Source: a candidate division TM6 bacterium UASB124
Lineage (GTDB): Bacteria; Babelota; Babeliae; Babelales; RVW-14
NCBI GenBank assembly: GCA_945872225.1
Contig: CAMBZK010000078.1
Location: forward strand, 1-5,475
Direction: 5' to 3'
DNA length: 5,475 nt
This document shows, piece by piece, positions 1 to 4,451 of the stretch (position 1 is the stretch's first letter; each line of letters begins with the position of its first letter). Below the pieces are notes generated by a model. That model saw nothing but the letters and a program-made list of their open reading frames with translations, had not been told where the DNA came from and ran no database searches. The translations under genes were made by a program, and so were the position numbers.

Positions 1-808
1 TCCCCGGCTTGGCAAGTGCGGCACAAGCACGCTGATAAACTTGAAATTTTTCATGCTCATCGGTGACAAAATGTATAGTTTCAGCTATTGCCAAACGATG
101 GCTAGCTTGTGCAATACGCATATAATCATCAAGACATAATGACTGTGGCACCGGCACAACAAACGTAAGCTTTGGGTGCATTGTACGCAACCGCGCCATA
201 GTTGCCAAAAAGAGTGGAAACATTGTTTCAAGTTCGCTCATGCGTGATGCCGGAAGTAAAACAACCACAGGCTCTTTCGCAACAGGAGCCTGTGCATAGG
301 AAGCAATGTGCTCTACAACAGGGCTACCAAGCCAATGCACCGTTAGCCCACGTTGCTGATACCATGCAACCTCAAACGGGTACATAACCACAACTTCATC
401 AGTAAACCGTTTTAACGTTTTAATCCGCCACGCACCCCATGCCCATAATTGGGGAGGGGATACATAAACAATCCGCAATGACAGCTGTTGTTTTTTAAGT
501 AAGCGAGCCAACCGAAGGTTAAAACCAGGAAAATCGACTAAAATAACTTCATCAACGCCGCTCGCTAGAATATGCGCTGCAAGCGTATGCATTTTTTTAA
601 GCAACCGCGGAATGTGTTTGACCAGCTCAAAGACGCCGACCACATTTAATGCGTCAAACCGCTCATACAGCTTCATCCCCGCAGCAACAGCAACATCGCC
701 ACCAATACCTTCGGTAGAGCACCGCTCATCAGCAAGTCGTTTTTTCAAATACCAGCCAGCGATCCGGTCACCAGAAACTTCGCCAGCCACTATAAATAAT
801 TTTTTCAT
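1..808 (-). CDS. lpxB: Lipid-A-disaccharide synthase, partial (C-terminus beyond the window)
   Basis: LpxB joins UDP-2,3-diacylglucosamine to lipid X (2,3-diacylglucosamine 1-phosphate), making the tetra-acylated disaccharide of lipid A and releasing UDP, at the cytoplasmic face of the inner membrane. The visible 269 residues carry the family's landmarks in order: VAGEVSGD (7-14), GIGG (34-37), VDFPGFNLRLA (91-101), YVSPPQLWAWG (115-125), PFE (144-146) and LLPASR (184-189). D92 and R189 align with the E. coli residues I recall as essential (D98 and R201). The usual PGSR reads PASR here. The family is about 380 residues long, so roughly 110 C-terminal residues lie off the left edge. The ATG at 808 overlaps the stop of the upstream gene (ATGA) and has a GAGG five bases before it. 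Family assignment is firm; whether the gene is intact past the edge cannot be seen. Confidence 0.95.
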   Translation of the reverse strand, partial: MKKLFIVAGEVSGDRIAGWYLKKRLADERCSTEGIGGDVAVAAGMKLYERFDALNVVGVFELVKHIPRLLKKMHTLAAHILASGVDEVILVDFPGFNLRLARLLKKQQLSLRIVYVSPPQLWAWGAWRIKTLKRFTDEVVVMYPFEVAWYQQRGLTVHWLGSPVVEHIASYAQAPVAKEPVVVLLPASRMSELETMFPLFLATMARLRTMHPKLTFVVPVPQSLCLDDYMRIAQASHRLAIAETIHFVTDEHEKFQVYQRACAALAKPG

Positions 809-1368
809 GTATGCCTCAAGCAAGCGTCATTACGCATACGATCAACTATACAACTCAAGGTTTTAACCTGCTCTTGCACACCTAAGACCCTTTTTCGCGC
901 CTCATTACCTTGGCACTTTTTCACTGCATCAAGCGCATCGCGCATTGTTTGCAACGAAGTGTTAAGAGCCATTTTTGAAGCTTTGCCAAGATGTGGCTCA
1001 TCATCAAGTAAACCCTCAGCCAGATTACCACATGTTTTTTGCAAATAAGCAACGTACTCATGCATAGCCCCAAGCGCTTGCAGCGTCTCTGCTGGGATGG
1101 TAACCACTAAACGATTGGCTTTTGTTGGTAGTTTTTTTACAGGAACAAGATTCTGCAAGCACAACCCAAGCCGCTTAACCAACGCTATGGTTTCAGAAAA
1201 CAGCTGCTTTGCTGCATCGCCAAGCTCTTCTTTAAGCTTACTACGCGATAAATTTTTTGCTTTGACTTGAGGTTTATCTTCAACAATAAATTCTTCTGCG
1301 CCTGCTAAATCTGCAGAAAAAGATGTTGCACTGATAAACAAGACTAGCAATAAAAAAATGTTCCTCAT
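805..1368 (-). CDS. Exported helical protein of unknown function, coupled to lpxB
   Basis: I do not recognise this 187-residue protein. Residues 1-19 form a typical signal peptide (MRN, a Leu/Ile/Phe core, then SFSA), with cleavage likely after A19, so the mature protein should be periplasmic or outer-membrane associated. There is no lipobox Cys at the cleavage site. The mature part is rich in Lys, Leu, Ala and Glu, looks mostly helical, has no second membrane segment, and carries five Cys (70, 113, 152, 173, 183) that could form disulfides. The ATG at 1368 has AAGGGA a few bases upstream. Its TGA shares bases with the lpxB start (ATGA, 4-nt overlap), so the two genes are almost certainly co-transcribed and translationally coupled. 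A role in LPS assembly is suggested only by that neighbourhood. No clear promoter is visible between its start and the upstream terminator at 1391-1426, so it may depend partly on readthrough. Confidence 0.8.
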   Translation of the reverse strand: MRNIFLLLVLFISATSFSADLAGAEEFIVEDKPQVKAKNLSRSKLKEELGDAAKQLFSETIALVKRLGLCLQNLVPVKKLPTKANRLVVTIPAETLQALGAMHEYVAYLQKTCGNLAEGLLDDEPHLGKASKMALNTSLQTMRDALDAVKKCQGNEARKRVLGVQEQVKTLSCIVDRMRNDACLRHT

Positions 1369-1390
1369 CAGAATCCCTTTTTACTTTTTA

Positions 1391-1426
1391 CAAAAAAATA
1401 AAGGGACCCATTGCTGAGTCCCTTTA
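1391..1426 (-). terminator. Rho-independent terminator after the 155-aa gene
   Basis: On the minus strand TAAAGGGAC and GTCCCTTTA (plus positions 1418-1426 and 1399-1407) pair as a 9-bp stem around a 10-base loop, followed by ATTTTTTTG. It lies about 55 bases past the stop of the 155-aa gene and before the 187-aa gene, which separates that gene from the 187-aa/lpxB pair. Confidence 0.85.
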
Positions 1427-1481
1427 AGTTGGCTGATCGTTAAATCAATAATTTCGTACTAAACGGTCGCTACTAAAATGA

Positions 1482-1949
1482 TTAGTTTCCAGCAGCAGGT
1501 GCAGCAGGAGCAGCAGGTGCAGCAGGAGCAGCAGGTGCAGCAGGAGCAGCAGGTGCAGCAGGTGCAGCATCAGCAGCAGGTGCAGCATCAGCAGCAGGTG
1601 CAGCATCAGCAGCAGGAGCAGCAGGAGCAGCAGGAGTTGCAGTTACTGTAGCATCAGCTTTTTTGCTGAACAAATGCATCTCATTGTACCAGGTGTAACC
1701 AAGGTAACTAACAACAGCAGCAGCAGCTACACCAGCAGCAATTTTTGCATACAATGCATTTTTTGATGCTTCTGTTTGCATTGCTTGTGCTACCATTGCT
1801 TTTTCAGCATCGGTACCATCTGTAAGAACTTTTGCAAGTTCTGCAGTTACAGCAGCATTAAGTTCTACAGCATTGAATTGAACAACATTCGCGCTCAAAG
1901 GAGCAGCAACCATGGCGGTTGCAAGAATAACAGCAAACAAATTTTTCAT
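1482..1949 (-). CDS. Small single-pass membrane protein with PAA/DAA repeat tail
   Basis: This 155-residue protein matches no named family I know. Residues 1-20 look like a signal peptide (MKNLFAVILA..., ending PLSA). A short segment follows (21-55), then AMQTEASK (56-63), a hydrophobic span (about 67-87, ending near TWYNE), a Lys pair (96-97), and a tail of 16 perfect three-residue units, 13 PAA and 3 DAA (106-153), ending GN. Positive charges after the span suggest a tail on the cytoplasmic side, but this is inference. The frame stays open upstream to an ATG at 2018. I prefer the ATG at 1949 because it has an AGAGGA ribosome site and begins a clean signal peptide, whereas the extension would put a Lys/Arg-rich stretch in front of it. 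The gene has its own promoter candidate and terminator, so it is probably monocistronic. It shares motif and layout with the 222-aa gene upstream. Confidence 0.85.
   Translation of the reverse strand: MKNLFAVILATAMVAAPLSANVVQFNAVELNAAVTAELAKVLTDGTDAEKAMVAQAMQTEASKNALYAKIAAGVAAAAVVSYLGYTWYNEMHLFSKKADATVTATPAAPAAPAADAAPAADAAPAADAAPAAPAAPAAPAAPAAPAAPAAPAAGN
1491..1634 (-). repeat. In-frame 9-bp/18-bp tandem repeat encoding (P/D)AA x16
   Basis: These 144 bases encode 16 uninterrupted three-residue units without a break in phase. On the minus strand much of it is an 18-bp unit made of two nearly identical 9-mers, CCTGCTGCA and CCTGCTGCT. The three DAA units are units 4, 6 and 8, which gives three copies of an 18-bp DAAPAA-type block. 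Because the units are multiples of three, gain or loss of copies keeps the frame. Confidence 0.95.
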
Positions 1950-1956
1950 AATAAGT

Positions 1957-1962
1957 TCCTCT
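1957..1962 (-). promoter_or_regulatory. Ribosome binding site deciding the start of the 155-aa gene
   Basis: AGAGGA on the minus strand ends seven bases before the ATG at 1949. It supports that internal ATG over the upstream in-frame ATG at 2018, where I see no comparable site. Confidence 0.75.
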
Positions 1963-2035
1963 ACTTTTGTTAATATTAAAAACGTCAGCCAACGCTTTTT
2001 GATGTGCCTAAATTTCAACTGTTTTTGCGGGTTTT

Positions 2036-2063
2036 AATATAATCGGTTTTACAAGTATTGCAA
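2036..2063 (-). promoter_or_regulatory. Sigma-70-type promoter candidate for the 155-aa gene
   Basis: On the minus strand TTGCAA (2058-2063) and TATATT (2036-2041) are separated by 16 bases, with an A/T-rich patch upstream that could act as an UP element. Transcription would begin about 80 bases before the ATG at 1949. This start lies only a few bases ahead of the rejected upstream ATG at 2018. The call rests on consensus matches only. Confidence 0.5.
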
Positions 2064-2259
2064 GTTATTTAAAGCACACAAGTAGTCAAATTTTTATTTT
2101 CACAAATGCTAAAAAGTATACATGTGAAAGATCCGCAATACCGCAATCATCACCAGCAGCGCAAAGGCGCAACACTCAGCAGAATACGCTTTTACAACAG
2201 GGATAAAATTAAAAAAACAAAAAAACTATTTGCATAAATAACACCAGATGTTCGCTCAT

Positions 2260-2301
2260 AAAAAAGCAGGGTTAGCACACAATTACTAACCCTGCTTTTT
2301 T
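2260..2301 (-). terminator. Strong Rho-independent terminator after the 222-aa gene
   Basis: A perfect 16-bp inverted repeat, AAAAAAGCAGGGTTAG (2260-2275) and CTAACCCTGCTTTTTT (2286-2301), flanks a 10-base loop. On the minus strand it is a G+C-containing hairpin ending in six U, 29 bases past the stop of the 222-aa gene. The A and T ends make it symmetrical, so it could stop transcripts from either direction, although no plus-strand gene approaches it here. Confidence 0.93.
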
Positions 2302-2330
2302 ACTTAATATTCGCTACGTATTTTTTAGCT

Positions 2331-2999
2331 TTATTTAGCTTTAGCCCAACGCGGCGGCTGAACACGCGTCGGCTGAGGAACTGCGCCAGCAGGTTTACTC
2401 ACAAACCTTGGTTTAGAAGCTGCTGGAGAAGCTCGCTTCTTAGGAATTCGTTTAGTAGCGTGCTTACGAGTTTGTCCAGTAACAGGGCCAGAAGGCATTG
2501 GAGCACCTTGGGCTATTCGCATATCTCTCAGCAATCGAACGCCAACATCTTCGGCTGCTTCATCAGGTGAACAGCTTTGGTTGGGAGTTGCATTATTTGA
2601 TGGATTAGGAGGAGTACTGCGAGTTTGCGATTGCTGCGGTGCCTCAGTAGCTCCAGCAGAAGGCGTGCTACCAATGTTTTCATCACCAGCTTGCGGTCCA
2701 CCTGTAGAATCAGTTTTTTTCTTAGCATTAAAGGGCCACACATCAGAGGCATACGCCACAACAGCAGCACCAAGAACAACAAGAGATGCAACCCCCAAGG
2801 CTATAAGCTTGCTTTTTCCAGCCTCTGTTTGCATGGCAAAAGCAATTTTTGGATTGCACAAAGCCTCTTTTTGAAGGCAATCTGCAACATATTGCTCAAT
2901 AGCTTGGCATTCGTCAGCACTCATAACCATTTCTTTGGCCACAATAGAAGACATCGCTACAGCAGAAAAAACCATCGATATGATTAATTTTTTTACCAT
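2331..2999 (-). CDS. Single-pass membrane protein with basic Pro-rich tail, paralogue-like to the 155-aa gene
   Basis: I do not recognise this 222-residue protein. Residues 1-21 look like a signal peptide (MVKK, hydrophobic core, SIVA). A short segment with three Cys (31, 41, 48) follows, then AMQTEAGK (55-62), a hydrophobic span (about 65-84), DVWPF (86-90) and KKK (93-95). The tail is long and low in complexity: first Ser/Thr/Pro/Gln/Asn-rich (about 97-145), then a short possible helix (about 146-164), then strongly basic and Pro-rich (about 176-222). Lys after the span favours a cytoplasmic tail, and its charge could suit nucleic acid or an acidic surface; both points are inference. The ATG at 2999 has AAGGA (3007-3011) seven bases before it. 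The 61 bases between pgsA and this gene are A/T-rich and show no hairpin and no promoter I would defend, so it may be co-transcribed with pgsA. Confidence 0.85.
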   Translation of the reverse strand: MVKKLIISMVFSAVAMSSIVAKEMVMSADECQAIEQYVADCLQKEALCNPKIAFAMQTEAGKSKLIALGVASLVVLGAAVVAYASDVWPFNAKKKTDSTGGPQAGDENIGSTPSAGATEAPQQSQTRSTPPNPSNNATPNQSCSPDEAAEDVGVRLLRDMRIAQGAPMPSGPVTGQTRKHATKRIPKKRASPAASKPRFVSKPAGAVPQPTRVQPPRWAKAK

Positions 3000-3060
3000 A
3001 ATCTATTCCTTACATTGATGTTAATTAAAAAAGATAAAACAATTTTTTAAGACTTAAATT

Positions 3061-3660
3061 TTATGGCTGCTTCTTCAAAATTTTCAGCGCGTACTGCGCG
3101 AGTGACATCAACGCACAACCAGCAACAAGCACAAGCCCAATTTGATGAAGCACATAGGGATGCCAACCAGCAAAGTAACAGATGAAAAGCCAGCAAATAA
3201 AAACAATCTGCATAAACGTAGACACCTTACCCCACCACAATGGCTTAACAAGGGCAACCTGGTTTTTCTTGATCAGAAAAAACGATCCGCAAAGCATTAC
3301 TACTTCACGGCCTACCAAAATGACCAACAACCATGAAGGGATATGGAAAAATGGCACATGGAAAAAGCTCAGCGCCAAAAATGATGACAATAAGAAAATT
3401 TTGTCGGCCAAAGGGTCCAGCAGCGTCCCTAAATGTGTCTGCTCATTAAACCAACGGGCAAGCTGCCCATCAAGCATATCAGTCAATGCCGCAACGATAA
3501 AAACGACAAAAGCCTGCTGCCAATAGGCAGAATACAATAGCCAAACAATAACAGGCGCCAATAAAACACGCACAAACGTCAATAGATTTGAAGGCGTAAG
3601 CCATGTTTTATCGGTAAAAATATGAGCTAATGCTGAGTGTTTTGATTTCATGTCTGCCAT
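3061..3660 (-). CDS. pgsA: CDP-diacylglycerol--glycerol-3-phosphate 3-phosphatidyltransferase
   Basis: PgsA makes phosphatidylglycerol phosphate from CDP-diacylglycerol and sn-glycerol 3-phosphate in the inner membrane, the committed step to phosphatidylglycerol and cardiolipin. The 199-residue protein has the complete CDP-alcohol phosphotransferase signature DxxDGxxAR(x8)GxxxDxxxD, with D61, D64, G65, A68, R69, G78, D82 and D86. Ahead of it is the usual LTPSNLLTFVR start (21-31), and GKVST (144-148) corresponds to the conserved GKxxT of PgsA. Several hydrophobic spans surround these, and the length is normal. A sibling enzyme with another alcohol acceptor (for example a CDP-alcohol cardiolipin or serine enzyme) cannot be excluded from motifs alone. 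The frame has a TGA directly before the ATG at 3660, so no longer start exists. No Shine-Dalgarno sequence is visible before that ATG or before the alternative Met4. Confidence 0.92.
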   Translation of the reverse strand: MADMKSKHSALAHIFTDKTWLTPSNLLTFVRVLLAPVIVWLLYSAYWQQAFVVFIVAALTDMLDGQLARWFNEQTHLGTLLDPLADKIFLLSSFLALSFFHVPFFHIPSWLLVILVGREVVMLCGSFFLIKKNQVALVKPLWWGKVSTFMQIVFICWLFICYFAGWHPYVLHQIGLVLVAGCALMSLAQYALKILKKQP

Positions 3661-3669
3661 TCAATAAGG

Positions 3670-3697
3670 TCTATAAGTCGCTAAAAGGATACCTCAA
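3670..3697 (-). promoter_or_regulatory. Promoter candidate for pgsA, close to its start
   Basis: On the minus strand TTGAGG (3692-3697) and TATAGA (3670-3675) are 16 bases apart. Transcription would begin only a few bases before the pgsA ATG at 3660, giving a very short leader. This fits the missing ribosome site but is weak evidence, based on consensus only. Confidence 0.3.
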
Positions 3698-3698
3698 G

Positions 3699-3726
3699 TT
3701 GCGCTTTTTTAAAACACCAGTATCAT
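3699..3726 (+). promoter_or_regulatory. Promoter candidate for yhhQ-tgt
   Basis: TTGCGC (3699-3704) and TATCAT (3721-3726) are 16 bases apart in the divergent intergenic region. A transcript from here would have a leader of about 40 bases before the ATG at 3774. The -10 box is a good match and the -35 box is poor. Confidence 0.3.
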
Positions 3727-3761
3727 AAAAACCCTCTTACTTAGTGATAAAAGCGCTCATC

Positions 3762-3766
3762 AAAGG
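3762..3766 (+). promoter_or_regulatory. Ribosome binding site deciding the yhhQ start
   Basis: AAAGG lies seven bases before the ATG at 3774. The upstream in-frame GTG at 3744 has no such site, so the shorter form is preferred. Confidence 0.7.
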
Positions 3767-3773
3767 TCTTTCA

Positions 3774-4451
3774 ATGATTAATGAACTCATTTTTTTATGC
3801 CATAGCAGCCTGGTAGCTGCAACAACACTGCTCTTGCTCTGGTTTGGCAAAGAGGGCCTCACCGCCGGCATATGCCTGTTTTCAATACTTTCAAACCTAC
3901 TCGTCACCAAACAAATTATGCTTTTTGGCTTTGAGACGATTAGTACCGATGTTTTTACCATCGGTGCAGTCTTTTGCCTTAATTTACTGCAAGAGCATTT
4001 TGGGAAAGGCGCTGCTAAGCGAGCCATCGCTTGCAATTTCGCCCTGCTACTTATCTATTTGGTCTTATGCCAACTACACCTTGCCTATGAAGCAAATAGC
4101 TTTGACACGATGCAACCGCACTTTGTTGCGATTCTTACCCCTATGTTACGGCTCATCATGGTTTCGGTTGCTTCATACGTACTCTCTCAACTATTCGATT
4201 CTTTTTTATACGGCAAGCTGAAGACCATGTTCCATGGGCGACACTTACTCCTGCGTAATATTATAAGTAGTGCTTCCTCCCAGCTCTTTGACACCGTATT
4301 TTTTAGCTTTGCTGCACTTTATGGAACGGTGCACAGCATTTGGCACGTTATCATCGTTAGCTTCTGCATCAAGCTCATCGTTATTTTATGCGGGGCCCCT
4401 TTTATTGCTTTATCAAACATTTTAATGAGCTCGACACGCCACCATGAATAA
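3774..4451 (+). CDS. yhhQ: Queuosine precursor transporter (YhhQ/VUT family, COG1738)
   Basis: This 225-residue, multi-span membrane protein fits the YhhQ family, which imports queuosine precursors (preQ0, preQ1 or queuine, depending on the organism). Family marks are SNLLVTKQ (40-47), followed by LFGF, a membrane span leading into LQEHFGKGAAKRAI (72-85), and the late segment RNIISSASSQ then LFDT (161-174), where R161 and D173 fit the conserved Arg and Asp. I count about six hydrophobic spans; the length is close to that of E. coli YhhQ. The ATG at 3774 is preferred to the GTG at 3744 because of its ribosome site. The gene overlaps tgt by 8 nt, and that partnership strongly supports the substrate class. 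Which precursor is carried cannot be read from this protein alone; the neighbouring TGT pocket suggests queuine. No preQ1 riboswitch is recognisable in the leader. Confidence 0.9.
   Translation: MINELIFLCHSSLVAATTLLLLWFGKEGLTAGICLFSILSNLLVTKQIMLFGFETISTDVFTIGAVFCLNLLQEHFGKGAAKRAIACNFALLLIYLVLCQLHLAYEANSFDTMQPHFVAILTPMLRLIMVSVASYVLSQLFDSFLYGKLKTMFHGRHLLLRNIISSASSQLFDTVFFSFAALYGTVHSIWHVIIVSFCIKLIVILCGAPFIALSNILMSSTRHHE

Larger units (their letters stand above)
1950..2330. other. 381-bp intergenic stretch without a convincing gene
   Basis: This stretch holds the leader and promoter candidate of the 155-aa gene (1950-2063), an A/T-rich patch just upstream (about 2064-2105), an unexplained part (2106-2259), and the terminator of the 222-aa gene (2260-2301). 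Within 2106-2259 the bases from about 2130 to 2190 are visibly more G+C-rich than their surroundings. One minus-strand frame there reads as a short hydrophobic peptide of about 38 codons (including ECCAFALLVMIAV), but it has no ATG, GTG or TTG ahead of it and no ribosome site. It may be a gene remnant or chance. I see no tRNA-like or riboswitch-like fold. Confidence 0.6.

Noticed and set aside
202..866. Plus-strand open frames across lpxB
   Set aside because: They lie opposite a clearly recognised lpxB reading frame and encode nothing recognisable.
1457..1477. Two TACTAAA copies 14 bases apart near the end of the 155-aa gene
   Set aside because: They are short, A/T-rich and lie between a stop codon and a terminator; chance is the likeliest explanation.
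1490..1640. CRISPR array or mobile-element repeat
   Set aside because: The repeats are contiguous, have no spacers and encode an in-frame protein tail.
1950..2018. N-terminal extension of the 155-aa protein from the ATG at 2018 (23 extra residues)
   Set aside because: It has no good ribosome site, would bury a clean signal peptide behind a Lys/Arg-rich stretch, and sits almost at the predicted transcription start.
2528..2987. Open frames overlapping the 222-aa gene in other frames and on the plus strand
   Set aside because: They have no ribosome site or recognisable features and arise from the composition of the gene they overlap. The minus-strand frame has the signal peptide, ribosome site and terminator.
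3744..3773. GTG start for yhhQ, adding 10 residues
   Set aside because: No ribosome site lies upstream, while the ATG at 3774 has AAAGG at ideal spacing and gives the family's usual length.
3661..3773. A preQ1 riboswitch ahead of the queuosine-precursor transporter
   Set aside because: I looked for the short hairpin plus A-rich tail of preQ1-I and found no matching arrangement. If the substrate is queuine, a preQ1 sensor would not be expected.
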